Notes: generated from the sequence alone by a model not told the origin. A DNA stretch of 55,731 nucleotides from Bacteroidales bacterium (GCA_015061185.1 SUWZ01000017.1:1-55731); one strand, 5' to 3'; positions 26,038-34,474 are shown, numbered from the stretch's first letter. A program made the numbers and translations.

Positions 26038-28239
26038 TTACACCGGGCGATGAGGCATTATCATAAATCTACATTGAAAATAGACTTTGATATATGAGGA
26101 TTCCGTTTTATTGTAGGATAATAACAATTGATTCCCTTCAGACTTCATGGCAACAAATGTTCCATCGGTTTCTCTGTCTTCGCAAATTTGCCTGATTACC
26201 CCATTCTCATCCTCATAGGTCCCTGAGAAATTAAGAATCTCAAAATCGTAATATGGATAACTTTCATTAATTTCAAAATTAGGCAATATATTAAGGTCCA
26301 TCTTTTCTAAGTCCAATAGTCCTTCAGCATGAGTACCTGATTGTAATTCAAAAGATTTTCCACTGCATAACTCATACAATTTTTGATCTTCGTAACCAAC
26401 TATTCCCAAGAACACAGGGTAAGCATAATCTGCAACATTTAGTTTCTTAGATAGCTGCATAAGTGCTTTTGTAGTTGCAATCGTGTTCGGATATAATGTA
26501 TCAGTGATTAGATAATACAATTGAACCTCGCTTCCCTCTCTCCATACAGTAATCTCAATTTCTTTAGGGTTATTGGGGTTGAAGCTTTTATTGGTTATAG
26601 AACCATAGTAGTACAGACATTGAGGGTCTTCAAACACTTCTGTATTTCCATCAGTTGTAACATCTGCTAACGGAACAGGACAATATAATGTAGGTTCCGA
26701 TGGATCCAATGGCAAACATTTATATCCTACAGGTGCAAGATATTCGTCAGAAGAATCCACTTTCAACGTATCATCATTCAAAATGAGTTGCTCTAATTGA
26801 ACCGTCTTAAAATCATTGTCATGGCGCATTATCAGCGCATCATTCCCGGTTGGCAATACCGGGACCTCCTCCCAACGGTTTACATTGTTGATGGTAGGTC
26901 GTGCAGAACGGAGCGTGTTTGCCTTAAGACTATACACAAAATCTGATTTGGCAACAGTATTATACATAGCTGTCCCGGAAATAACGAGAATGTCATCTCC
27001 ATACTGCAACAACTGGATAGGGCAGGTTGTATCAATTTTAGCTCCCATGGTTTCACCTGTTGTCTCTATACTAAAATAGTTTGTATAGGCTATGTTTGTG
27101 GTTCCATCATCTCCAAAATTTCCCAACCAAAACAAATAGCCATTGTGTTCTACTATATTAGTAGAGCGAGGGAATCCTCCAACCATTTGTTTTAATCCGG
27201 AATCTGTTACCAAATAAACAAAACCATTTTTTCTTCTTCCATATAGATAGATGCTATCTTCAAATTTAATGATGTCATACCACGCAGGAGCCGAGATAGA
27301 ATATGTTGCCATTAAAGACATTGTTTCCAGATTGATGATGTCAAGACCATAGTCATCTGCCACATATAATTTTCCATCCCAAACTTTAAGTGTTATTCCT
27401 ACAACACTCGTTCTTACATCCCCTCTATTTACATTTAGCAACAAATTAAAAGTTCCCTCATAAGGATCGTATATGTATATATCGTAAGAATAGGCAACAC
27501 CTCCTTGATTTCCGCAAACGACCCACACTCCATCACAATACTGCATGACAGAGTGATAACCGCTCGGCATATTAGAAAATAGAGACCACTGAATGGAATC
27601 TTGATTAGGACCTTGCAATGTTCCTACAATATACTCTTGGCTACTATTCCCGGAATTGGCAATAAATAATCCATCTCCATACTGAATAGGCAACCATCGT
27701 TCGACAGTCTCTGTAGCAACACCATACTTCCAATGGATGCCATCTGTAGATATGGCATACGCCATACCGCCAACATCCGAATTGTTTTTATTGACACCAT
27801 TTAACACAACAACCTTGTTCTCATTTACGGCACCACCCAACCAACAAAGCGGTTTACGATCCAAACCTGATATCCCCAGAGCTTCTGAATATCGAGACAA
27901 ATGCAAATTTCCATTCAAATCCAACCAGTGCATTGTTTGAGCGTGAACAGGTGAGTAAAAACCATCGCTAACCTCTGTCAACCGGTTAGAGGCTTCAGCA
28001 GCACTGGCGAATTGAGCAGACAAAATAACAGAATTAATCATAGATTTATCTGTTACTTTCTTATCAATTGCTCTTGCAATTCCATTTTTATCTTCTGTTA
28101 CCAAATTTTCAGGATTGTCAAGATTCTCTGTTATAAGTTCTTGAACCTCTTCCGATGAGAGTCCGCTATCAGATTCTGAATTGCTATTACCTCCCACCAA
28201 ATCCATTTTTCCTGTAATAGGGTTTATTTTGTATGCCAT
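26038..28239 (-). CDS. spike / receptor-binding protein with a propeller-like central region
   Basis: 733 residues, the second largest product of the element. The N-terminus MAYKINPITGKMDLVGG is a common anchor sequence of Bacteroidota phage fibres and spikes. Residues about 100-430 contain repeated short blades (WLGGAVNENKVVVLNG, GDGLFIANSG, CDGVWVVCGN, WDGKLYVADD, EHNGYLFWLGNF), indicating a beta-propeller or Kelch-like domain. No enzymatic motif is evident. It follows the peptidase and small adaptor genes and most likely carries host-range specificity. Confidence 0.7.
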   Translation of the reverse strand: MAYKINPITGKMDLVGGNSNSESDSGLSSEEVQELITENLDNPENLVTEDKNGIARAIDKKVTDKSMINSVILSAQFASAAEASNRLTEVSDGFYSPVHAQTMHWLDLNGNLHLSRYSEALGISGLDRKPLCWLGGAVNENKVVVLNGVNKNNSDVGGMAYAISTDGIHWKYGVATETVERWLPIQYGDGLFIANSGNSSQEYIVGTLQGPNQDSIQWSLFSNMPSGYHSVMQYCDGVWVVCGNQGGVAYSYDIYIYDPYEGTFNLLLNVNRGDVRTSVVGITLKVWDGKLYVADDYGLDIINLETMSLMATYSISAPAWYDIIKFEDSIYLYGRRKNGFVYLVTDSGLKQMVGGFPRSTNIVEHNGYLFWLGNFGDDGTTNIAYTNYFSIETTGETMGAKIDTTCPIQLLQYGDDILVISGTAMYNTVAKSDFVYSLKANTLRSARPTINNVNRWEEVPVLPTGNDALIMRHDNDFKTVQLEQLILNDDTLKVDSSDEYLAPVGYKCLPLDPSEPTLYCPVPLADVTTDGNTEVFEDPQCLYYYGSITNKSFNPNNPKEIEITVWREGSEVQLYYLITDTLYPNTIATTKALMQLSKKLNVADYAYPVFLGIVGYEDQKLYELCSGKSFELQSGTHAEGLLDLEKMDLNILPNFEINESYPYYDFEILNFSGTYEDENGVIRQICEDRETDGTFVAMKSEGNQLLLSYNKTESSYIKVYFQCRFMIMPHRPV

Positions 28240-28257
28240 ATCGTTTTATATTAGTGA

Positions 28258-28578
28258 TTATGCAGGAATAAATCCAACACTAGAATCTTTTGTGTTTCTA
28301 TACGAATAACTCAAGTAGGGAGCATCCACCATTGCGAAGCAATAACCATCAGAACCGTTAGGATAATCAATTACGGTATCTGTAACATCGCCAATTTTTT
28401 CTTCTCGTACTCTTTTGATCTGCCATATAGGTTGCGACTTAACATGACCATTGTCAGGATTGTATTTTTTTTCATCGAACCGACAGAGATAAGTTGTTGT
28501 TACGGTGCTGCTCTCTTTAATTTCTTCTATAAAATCATAACCAAGAGCATCAATATCACTTGCACTATTAAATATCAT
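28258..28578 (-). CDS. small spike-associated structural protein candidate
   Basis: 106 residues, beta-rich. TTTYLCRFDEKK ... IWQIKRVREEK resembles short proteins encoded beside phage fibres that contain an xxWQIKRI element. It lies between the M15 peptidase gene (4 bases) and the spike gene (18 bases). The specific role is unknown. Confidence 0.5.
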   Translation of the reverse strand: MIFNSASDIDALGYDFIEEIKESSTVTTTYLCRFDEKKYNPDNGHVKSQPIWQIKRVREEKIGDVTDTVIDYPNGSDGYCFAMVDAPYLSYSYRNTKDSSVGFIPA

Positions 28579-28582
28579 ATAA

Positions 28583-29110
28583 CTACAATTTAAGTGTTTG
28601 TTTTCTGTTATATCCTACACGTTTGTAAGAGACGTGTACCCAAGAGAAATCTGATTCATCAATCAGCTGATCAAAGTCTCCCATCTGCAAAATCAAATCA
28701 TATAGTTTTTTATTTTCTGATTTGCTACCTGTTGTAATATCCACAGCCTGGCCTTTTAGGTGTTGAGATGATGCAGCACCTCCAATCAAAGAATTAAGAA
28801 AAGGAGAACGATAACCACTATTGACATAAATAGGATTTCCGTAAGCATCTCTGAGAGGATCAAGAACTTTCATAATCAAAGCCATAAGATTATCTCTTAT
28901 TTCCGGATCTGTCGGATGATTGTCAATTTCCAACCTTTCTGCCGTTTTAGAATATGTCAACTCATCGATAGAGAAATACTTTGGTTTATACATATCCAAC
29001 TCCTTTCTGTTTACGTTTGTTACAAAATAGTAGTATAGTAGTAGCATCAGCGCAGCGATGATACTGACTGATGCAACTGCTAATACTATTTGATTTTGAC
29101 GTTTAGTCAT
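28583..29110 (-). CDS. membrane-tethered M15-type peptidase (endolysin candidate)
   Basis: 175 residues. A single N-terminal span (IVLAVASVSIIAALMLLLYYYF) precedes a peptidase M15 domain with the zinc motif SSQHLKGQAVDI and the second histidine in SWVHVSY. Family members cut peptide cross-links in peptidoglycan. The tether suggests a virion-membrane or host-membrane bound lysin instead of a soluble one. Its start overlaps the upstream peptidoglycan-binding gene by 8 bases. Confidence 0.85.
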   Translation of the reverse strand: MTKRQNQIVLAVASVSIIAALMLLLYYYFVTNVNRKELDMYKPKYFSIDELTYSKTAERLEIDNHPTDPEIRDNLMALIMKVLDPLRDAYGNPIYVNSGYRSPFLNSLIGGAASSQHLKGQAVDITTGSKSENKKLYDLILQMGDFDQLIDESDFSWVHVSYKRVGYNRKQTLKL

Positions 29111-29441
29111 TTTCCAAGACTGCAGGTGTAATTACATCCGTGCCGTAAACAAGGAGACACGCCTTTTTAGTTTTTTCGCCAAATATACCGTCTACATTGA
29201 GTTGAGAAGGTTTTACGCCATCTCCCAAATCAATCTTTGATAGTTCGATATTCAATTGTCGTTGTAATGCAATTACAGAGTCTCCTTTACTGCCTTTCTG
29301 CAATGGATAATCAGAAAGTATTACTTCTCTATATGGTGAAGTCTTAACTTGATATGATTTCCACAAAAGGAATGCGATAAATGCAACCGCAATCACACAA
29401 GCAATAATAATCAAAGTCGTTGTTTTCTTGTCGTTTGTCAT
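29103..29441 (-). CDS. membrane-tethered peptidoglycan-binding protein
   Basis: 112 residues with an N-terminal span (TLIIIACVIAVAFIAFLLW) and a C-terminal PG_binding_1 fold: LQKGSKGDSVIALQRQLN ... VDGIFGEKTKKA. The domain binds cell-wall peptidoglycan. Placed directly before the M15 peptidase, it probably acts with it at entry or lysis. Confidence 0.8.
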   Translation of the reverse strand: MTNDKKTTTLIIIACVIAVAFIAFLLWKSYQVKTSPYREVILSDYPLQKGSKGDSVIALQRQLNIELSKIDLGDGVKPSQLNVDGIFGEKTKKACLLVYGTDVITPAVLEND

Positions 29442-29446
29442 ACGTC

Positions 29447-29872
29447 TTAAAATTGATAATTGATATTCTTAGCAGCAAGGAGACTGTTTAGATGTAGAAT
29501 TTCATCTTGTGCCAAATCTCCGGATAACCATTCTTGTAATGTTTCTCCATCTCGAACTCCAAAAGTCGCTATGATAGCTAACACATCAGATCTGCTATTA
29601 GCAATCGAAAATGAATCGTAAACTGCATCGATGTCTGTTCCCAAGCCGTTCATTGCCTTGTACAATTTTTCGCAAATGGTATTAAGTTGAACAGTTGTCA
29701 AGGATAATTGAGAAGCGTCTATTTCTTTATTCGCCTTGTCGATGATGTCATTGCTCGACCTTACGTCGTTCAATTTACTGACAGACGAATAACAGAAATA
29801 AATTATTACGCCAACAACTATAACGGCAAGAACAATCAATGCTATTTTTATTTCAAGAGACAACTTTTTCAT
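29447..29872 (-). CDS. membrane protein with an annexin-like repeat
   Basis: 141 residues: an N-terminal span (IALIVLAVIVVGVIIYFCY) and then one annexin-type repeat, LYKAMNGLGTDIDAVYDSF ... SRSDVLAIIATFGVRDGETLQEWLSGDL. The GxGTD loop with its partner acidic residue is the type II calcium site of annexins, which bind acidic phospholipid. One repeat is unusual since eukaryotic annexins have four. Position among virion genes suggests a membrane-associated structural function. Confidence 0.65.
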   Translation of the reverse strand: MKKLSLEIKIALIVLAVIVVGVIIYFCYSSVSKLNDVRSSNDIIDKANKEIDASQLSLTTVQLNTICEKLYKAMNGLGTDIDAVYDSFSIANSRSDVLAIIATFGVRDGETLQEWLSGDLAQDEILHLNSLLAAKNINYQF

Positions 29873-29876
29873 TGTT

Positions 29877-30095
29877 CTATGCGATTAAGTCCGAATTTGC
29901 CACATCTTTCAATACATCTCCAGATAAATTCAGGATGTCAGATGCTGTACTTCCTCCTTTTTGCGGAATCTTCTCCAGTGTTGTTTTGGTGGTTTCTGAA
30001 GTTGCAGTCTTTTTCTTTTTGTAAACAAAATATGCGACTATTCCAATCATTGCAATAACTGCAACAACAATTCCGATTTTTACTTCTTTACTCAT
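29877..30095 (-). CDS. small membrane protein
   Basis: 72 residues from MSKEVKIG; the upstream extension is not supported. One N-terminal span (IGIVVAVIAMIGIVAYFVY) is followed by KKKK and a polar tail. The leader contains ACAAACACTATT seven bases before the ATG, a motif shared with two other element genes. Probable virion membrane protein. Confidence 0.65.
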   Translation of the reverse strand: MSKEVKIGIVVAVIAMIGIVAYFVYKKKKTATSETTKTTLEKIPQKGGSTASDILNLSGDVLKDVANSDLIA

Positions 30096-30118
30096 AATAA
30101 TAGTGTTTGTTTGTTTTA

Positions 30119-30247
30119 CTATACGTTTTTTAGCAAGCAATAACACAACACAGGCAAGGTGAGTGCAATTGCTAATAATAGGATACTTGAAGGTTCAATT
30201 TCTACTTGAACTCCTACTGTACCAAGTTTAAGACCCGTATTATTCAT
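30119..30247 (-). CDS. 42-residue membrane protein
   Basis: A 43-codon frame from the ATG at 30247 encodes MNNTGLKLGTVGVQVEIE, then a membrane span (SILLLAIALTLPVLCYCLL) and KNV. It starts 2 bases after the stop of the upstream membrane protein gene, and this tight packing together with the span argues that it is real despite its size. Confidence 0.6.
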   Translation of the reverse strand: MNNTGLKLGTVGVQVEIEPSSILLLAIALTLPVLCYCLLKNV

Positions 30248-30249
30248 AA

Positions 30250-30513
30250 TCAATCACATTTAAAGATCATAAATAGAAATAACAATAGAAAAATTGCCAA
30301 AAGGAGCCAATTGGTTGCTGATGTTGTTTGCATCATGCTGAATTCTTTTGAAACAATTTTTTTTGTAGGTTCATAATAATCAACTTCCTCCACATCTTGC
30401 GGTGTGACATCTTGAACCTCCTGAACTGATACCGGAGAAGTCACCTGTGCGTTTCCGTCAGTCTCGTTCTCGCACATTATTTCTATGACTTCAATACTGC
30501 ATTTTCCTTCCAT
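30250..30513 (-). CDS. small membrane protein with C-terminal anchor
   Basis: 87 residues: an acidic, valine-rich N-terminal part and a single C-terminal span (WLLLAIFLLLFLFMIF) ending KCD. The opposite topology to its neighbours. No family recognised; likely virion membrane protein. Confidence 0.65.
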   Translation of the reverse strand: MEGKCSIEVIEIMCENETDGNAQVTSPVSVQEVQDVTPQDVEEVDYYEPTKKIVSKEFSMMQTTSATNWLLLAIFLLLFLFMIFKCD

Positions 30514-30526
30514 TTTCGTTGTTTAA

Positions 30527-31828
30527 TTAAGAATTAAGATAATTTTGAAGAGTCATTTTATTTGATTCAATTTTGTTCCACACATCGTCAGAGAATTTGT
30601 AAACGCCCTGAGAGTAAGCCGGTAGAGTTAAGGACTCTAATCGTTCCGCTGTCTCTCCGAATGGGGTGTAATGTTGGTAGTAGGCTGCTTCAATGCGACT
30701 CATAAGATTATTTAATCGCTCAGGCATATACGACCTTACTTTGTTATTCTTTTGAATAGCAGCTGAAATTCCAGAAGAAAGTATTAATCCCAGAATGTTT
30801 ATGCTCGTTTCGTATGAATAATTAAAATTAGCAACTGCTAATGCTGCATCTAACCAATTGGTATAGTTAAGCTTGTCGTGTGGAGCATTGCAAGAGTCAA
30901 CTCTTGACCAGATATTAACACCGCCACTCTTTCGTAACAGTTCTGCGGTATAACAGTAGTCATTGAGATTAAACGCATAAACCTCTTTGTAAGTTCCATC
31001 CGGAAGATCATTCGCACCTCTGACAAAGTTTTTATGATTGTTCTTCCAACGAACATAGCCGCCATCAAAGTAACTCTTTAAGGACTTAAATGCAGAATTC
31101 AACTTATCTACACGTTGAGTGACGAACATATTGTATTTTTCTGTCAAATACTCTTGCAATGGCAATAATTGTTCGGGAGAGTCAAGCCACTTCTTACACG
31201 CCGAAAGAGATATGTAAGGACACCCTTTTAAACCTTCTCTGTCGTTGCAGAATAATTCATATTCATCTATCCACATCTCTTCTTGGAGACGTTTTGCCTC
31301 TTCAATTGCAGCTTCTGCAGAAACAACAGCAGCTTCCATTTCTTGTGGAGTGTCAAAATCCGGATCGAGAAAAGACTTGCTTTCCCCCGTCAGGCGAATA
31401 TATTCTGCATTATATTCTTTCCAACTTTGGTAGTTTCGATACCACTCCTCTAAATCATTGTATCGAATAATACCGGGATCTACACCCATTACCCGAATAA
31501 ACTCTGATCGGAACGACAAATAGTTATTACGGATAGAATCATTAGGGAATGAATCCAAATATTCCTCAAGAGAGTTATATCCTTCTGCGATTGTGGCATT
31601 TTCAAGGAATTCAATCTTTTGTGTTTCGATTGCTTTTGTCTCTTCTTCTCTACCATCTGTATATTCATCTTTTTTCATCTGAGCATACAGTTCCGCATCA
31701 GCTTTGTCTTGCGCCTTTTTCTTCTCGACAGTACTTTCTGCCACTCCTGAGAACAAGCGATAAAGAATCACAATGGCAAGCACCACCGCAAAGACGATTA
31801 ATATGAATTTAACTTTACTTTTATCCAT
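30527..31828 (-). CDS. large membrane-anchored structural protein of unknown family
   Basis: 433 residues. N-terminal span (FILIVFAVVLAIVILYRLF), a charged coiled-coil segment (about 30-80), and a long helical, tryptophan/tyrosine-rich body. It has no enzymatic motif I can identify. It is the third largest element gene and lies in the middle of the structural operon, overlapping the metallopeptidase-like gene by 8 bases. It may be a membrane-associated vertex, assembly or DNA-delivery protein. Confidence 0.6.
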   Translation of the reverse strand: MDKSKVKFILIVFAVVLAIVILYRLFSGVAESTVEKKKAQDKADAELYAQMKKDEYTDGREEETKAIETQKIEFLENATIAEGYNSLEEYLDSFPNDSIRNNYLSFRSEFIRVMGVDPGIIRYNDLEEWYRNYQSWKEYNAEYIRLTGESKSFLDPDFDTPQEMEAAVVSAEAAIEEAKRLQEEMWIDEYELFCNDREGLKGCPYISLSACKKWLDSPEQLLPLQEYLTEKYNMFVTQRVDKLNSAFKSLKSYFDGGYVRWKNNHKNFVRGANDLPDGTYKEVYAFNLNDYCYTAELLRKSGGVNIWSRVDSCNAPHDKLNYTNWLDAALAVANFNYSYETSINILGLILSSGISAAIQKNNKVRSYMPERLNNLMSRIEAAYYQHYTPFGETAERLESLTLPAYSQGVYKFSDDVWNKIESNKMTLQNYLNS

Positions 31829-32213
31829 TTCTATATTTGTTTATTAAGTTTAAAGCCTCTTCGCTTCCATTGGCGGCAGCAAGATTAAGAACAGACAAAA
31901 GAGCATGTATTTTGCGCCTTACGTCGTCTCTTGCCAACATATAAACACTATCTATATGGTGTTTCAAAGAATATGCTTGTTTAAATGCCATACGTTTGAG
32001 TGCATAATCATCTGCTTTGCATTCATCGTAAGTTTTCAACACATAATGTGCAGCTTCATGATAGAGTATAAACCTTTGTGTGTAATCCGGCAGAATGGAG
32101 AACATCTCTTTGTTTATCTCTATTGTCCCGGATATCATATCAACTCTTGCCGGGTTTCCCGGATTGTCCGGAAAACATTTTCTCACTAAAATTCTCATTT
32201 GCCTGTTTTTCAT
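31821..32213 (-). CDS. small zinc-metalloprotease-like protein (HEAAH)
   Basis: 130 residues with the gluzincin-type motif YHEAAHYVLKTYDECKAD (HExxH near residue 50, with downstream acidic residues as possible third ligands). No membrane span. It overlaps its neighbours by 8 and 4 bases. A virion maturation or wall-processing protease is possible; no substrate can be named. Confidence 0.6.
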   Translation of the reverse strand: MKNRQMRILVRKCFPDNPGNPARVDMISGTIEINKEMFSILPDYTQRFILYHEAAHYVLKTYDECKADDYALKRMAFKQAYSLKHHIDSVYMLARDDVRRKIHALLSVLNLAAANGSEEALNLINKYRNG

Positions 32214-32401
32214 TTGCCAAAGATTGCGCTAAGAGCTGTCGCTGCCGAACTCGCCATGGATGCAGCCGAACCTGCCCATGCTGCACCTCGATCATATTCG
32301 TTGGCAACTCTTGATTCTTCGTAACTGCGCCAGAATAGATAACCGACAACAACCAAGACCAATAATAGAATTATCAGGAATAACATCGTATTTTTATCCA
32401 T
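32210..32401 (-). CDS. small membrane protein with alanine/serine-rich tail
   Basis: 63 residues from MDKNTMLFL. One strong span (FLIILLLVLVVVGYLFW) is followed by a polar segment and an Ala/Gly/Ser-rich amphipathic tail (AWAGSAASMASSAATALSA). It overlaps the protease-like gene by 4 bases (ATGA). Probable virion membrane component. Confidence 0.65.
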   Translation of the reverse strand: MDKNTMLFLIILLLVLVVVGYLFWRSYEESRVANEYDRGAAWAGSAASMASSAATALSAIFGK

Positions 32402-32408
32402 ATCTTTA

Positions 32409-32846
32409 TCATTTAAAATAGCGTTTATACACATAATAAATCAACCAAGCTACCACTGCTGCCAAAATCACATAAGCAAGATACTTTGCTATTGTTTTGT
32501 AGGAAACCAATTGTTCATTGACACCTTCAAAATTATCAATATCAGACGAGTATTCGTAGCCTTTGTTGATTCCTAAACGGTCTAATCGATCAGAAGACAA
32601 TTCTTGTTTGTCTTGATGTTGAAAATACCATGCATCAGAAGCATTAGCGATATTACATTCCGGAAATAACAAAGCAATTGCAACGATGAAATCGTTATGC
32701 GAAATCTTATATAATGCATAAAGATCTACCAACGTTACTTCTTGTGCATCATATCCTATTGCTGAAAACAAGGAAAGCAAACCGGGTTGGTTTGCTTTCA
32801 CTCTATTATCAAGCTCACCAAGGATATTTATTTCCTCGTTACTCAT
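32409..32846 (-). CDS. membrane protein with C-terminal anchor
   Basis: 145 residues: a soluble N-terminal domain of about 110 residues, including a hydrophobic-patterned region (YDAQEVTLVDLYALYKISH), and one C-terminal span (YLAYVILAAVVAWLIYYVY) with a basic tail. It lies directly after the candidate capsid gene. Confidence 0.6.
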   Translation of the reverse strand: MSNEEINILGELDNRVKANQPGLLSLFSAIGYDAQEVTLVDLYALYKISHNDFIVAIALLFPECNIANASDAWYFQHQDKQELSSDRLDRLGINKGYEYSSDIDNFEGVNEQLVSYKTIAKYLAYVILAAVVAWLIYYVYKRYFK

Positions 32847-32859
32847 ATCAGAAGTTTTT

Positions 32860-33549
32860 TTAGAAACTAAATCCTAACGCACTTGCATTTGCCAACGCTT
32901 CGTCAGCTTTCTTCTGAAGTCCTTTCTCTGTATCCAATGATGCACCAAATACAAATGAAATTACGACAGAACGGCCCTTACCAATCGTTGTCAAAATGAT
33001 ATTGTTTGCTCCCAAAATCCAATTGATGTCAGTCAATTCAATAACCTTGGTGTTATTGTCTCCTGAACGTTGATATTGGGCTGGGATACGTTTTTGATCC
33101 ACCTTGCCGGTAAATGGATTAACATTGCGGTAGATAATTGGAAAATCCAATTGGCTTTCATTGTCCGCTTTTACCTTGATTGCACGCAAACGAGTAGGGT
33201 TCGCTTTCAAATAAGCCAAAAATGCGTCAATACTTTCAGGTGTTCCGTTACAGGTAAGCTTTTCAGCAACAGTTCCCTCAGCGATTAATGAACATCCATC
33301 CAAATAAGCAGACCCCTCAGCAAAGTTACCCGGGAATAATGCCAATTTAATGTCTGTGTCTGCGGCTGCATTCACAACATTCAATGAGAAGATCTTTCCA
33401 CAGCCATCCTCCTTCAAAAATGATTTTTCTGCTCCAAAATCCAACAAGTTGTCTCCAACTCCAATGTAGTTACTTCCTTCAGCTTTTGCTTTTACTATAC
33501 GCTGAACATTGCTGCGATTTAATTTATCGCCCATGATGTTTTGTCCCAT
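32860..33549 (-). CDS. candidate major capsid protein
   Basis: 229 residues, no membrane span, rich in predicted beta strands (KIFSLNVVNAAADTDIKLAL, LDFPIIYRNV, KVIELTDINWIL, NIILTTIGKGRSVVISFVF). It is the first sizeable gene after the strong structural promoter and its operator-like array, and sits between small membrane proteins, as capsid genes do in PRD1-like and FLiP-like phages. It is short for a double jelly roll, so one jelly-roll per chain or a divergent fold is possible. I do not recognise the family; the call rests on position, size and composition. Confidence 0.4.
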   Translation of the reverse strand: MGQNIMGDKLNRSNVQRIVKAKAEGSNYIGVGDNLLDFGAEKSFLKEDGCGKIFSLNVVNAAADTDIKLALFPGNFAEGSAYLDGCSLIAEGTVAEKLTCNGTPESIDAFLAYLKANPTRLRAIKVKADNESQLDFPIIYRNVNPFTGKVDQKRIPAQYQRSGDNNTKVIELTDINWILGANNIILTTIGKGRSVVISFVFGASLDTEKGLQKKADEALANASALGFSF

Positions 33550-33585
33550 CTTAGTAGTTTGTTTTTAATGATTAGAAAAAGATAA

Positions 33586-33711
33586 TTACTCGACTGGGGT
33601 TGTTTTTGTTTCACTCTTCCCCTTGAAATTGTCACGCAATGCGTACAATACTGCGCCAACCAATACAATGGTGACGATTGACAGGATAACTGCCGTTTTT
33701 GTTTGATTCAT
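33586..33711 (-). CDS. 41-residue membrane protein, first gene of the structural operon
   Basis: From MNQTKTAV: one span (VILSIVTIVLVGAVLYAL) followed by RDNFKGKSETKTTPVE. The small size and single span resemble capsid-associated or major membrane proteins of tailless phages. It is the first gene behind the promoter at 33748-33755. Confidence 0.65.
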   Translation of the reverse strand: MNQTKTAVILSIVTIVLVGAVLYALRDNFKGKSETKTTPVE

Positions 33712-33747
33712 AATGCTTTGTTTAAAATTATTATTGTTTAACTGCAA

Positions 33748-33755
33748 CAAATATA
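33748..33755 (-). promoter_or_regulatory. promoter of the structural operon
   Basis: TATATTTG on the minus strand, 36 bases before the first ATG, a full match to the -7 consensus. The -33 region falls within a tandem 10-bp array. Confidence 0.75.
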
Positions 33756-33770
33756 AATGGGTGTCTATTG

Positions 33771-33820
33771 GCATTGTCAGTATTTGTCCGTTTTCGTCCG
33801 TATTTGTCTGCTTTTGTCAC
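33771..33820 (-). promoter_or_regulatory. five tandem 10-bp repeats, probable regulator-binding array
   Basis: Read on the plus strand: GCATTGTCAG, TATTTGTCCG, TTTTCGTCCG, TATTTGTCTG, CTTTTGTCAC, exactly in register over 50 bp. The period of one helical turn puts every TGTC on the same face of DNA. It begins 16 bp upstream of the -7 box, so bound protein would overlap the -33 element and activate or block the structural promoter. Confidence 0.7.
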
Positions 33821-33831
33821 TTTTAGAAAAT

Positions 33832-33859
33832 AAAAAGACCCCGGAGAAACTCCGAGGTC
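33832..33859 (-). terminator. terminator behind the PIN toxin module
   Basis: On the minus strand GACCTCGGAG...CTCCGGGGTC is followed by TTTTTATTTT. It insulates the downstream structural promoter from the toxin-antitoxin transcript. Confidence 0.85.
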
Positions 33860-33887
33860 AATCTTATACGTTGCTAATCTTTACAGA

Positions 33888-34298
33888 TTAAAAGTTTTCA
33901 AGCAAATTAAGACCTTGTTTAGTATAATAGTTCAATAATCGGTCTGAGGAGATAAGCGGGATTTTAGATGAGATGGCATGAGCCACAATCTGGTGATCGA
34001 TAGGATCTTTGTTTTTATCACTACTCGTATCTAATTTTTCGTAACTCTTCAAATCATTTTTGTTTATGTACATTATCTCAATGCCATTCTCCTCCAATAA
34101 CTTGAAAATACTTCTTTCTGCCAACTTAACCTTACCCGTCTTACGAAGATGAGAAAGCTCTGCTACACAAAGAGAACTTGTGTAGAGTAAATTGGCACTG
34201 TCAGATAAAATATTAAGAACCTTTTTTGTGAGAGATTCTTTTTCATTCAAAATATACACCAAAATATTTGTGTCCAATAAATAACGATTTGAACTCAT
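33888..34298 (-). CDS. PIN-domain toxin, VapC family
   Basis: 136 residues with clear VapC features: YLLDTNILVYILN (first acidic residue near 8), ELSHLRKTGK, and KDPIDHQIVAHAI followed by LISSD. These are tRNA or rRNA endonucleases kept silent by the partner protein. It overlaps the small upstream gene by 4 bases. Confidence 0.9.
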   Translation of the reverse strand: MSSNRYLLDTNILVYILNEKESLTKKVLNILSDSANLLYTSSLCVAELSHLRKTGKVKLAERSIFKLLEENGIEIMYINKNDLKSYEKLDTSSDKNKDPIDHQIVAHAISSKIPLISSDRLLNYYTKQGLNLLENF

Positions 34299-34474
34299 GT
34301 GATTACAGCTTCTCTATCAAACCAATAACGTTTATCTCCCATTTTCTCCCAGTACAGAGTAAACTTGCTTTTAGGTTTACCTGTTCTTGGGTCAATATTG
34401 CTATCTGCAACACTCTTTTTTTTGTTTTTAGCAGTTTTGCAAGCCTTTTGTTTTACTCTCTTGGATTTCATAAG
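34295..34474 (-). CDS. probable antitoxin of the VapC toxin
   Basis: 59 residues from MKSKRVKQKA. A basic N-terminus is followed by DPRTGKPKSKFTLYWEKMGDKRYWFD. A second ATG lies two codons upstream. The upstream frame extension is an artefact of the 67-bp repeat. It is not a standard VapB sequence; assignment is by position and the 4-base overlap with vapC. Confidence 0.6.
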   Translation of the reverse strand, partial: LMKSKRVKQKACKTAKNKKKSVADSNIDPRTGKPKSKFTLYWEKMGDKRYWFDREAVIT

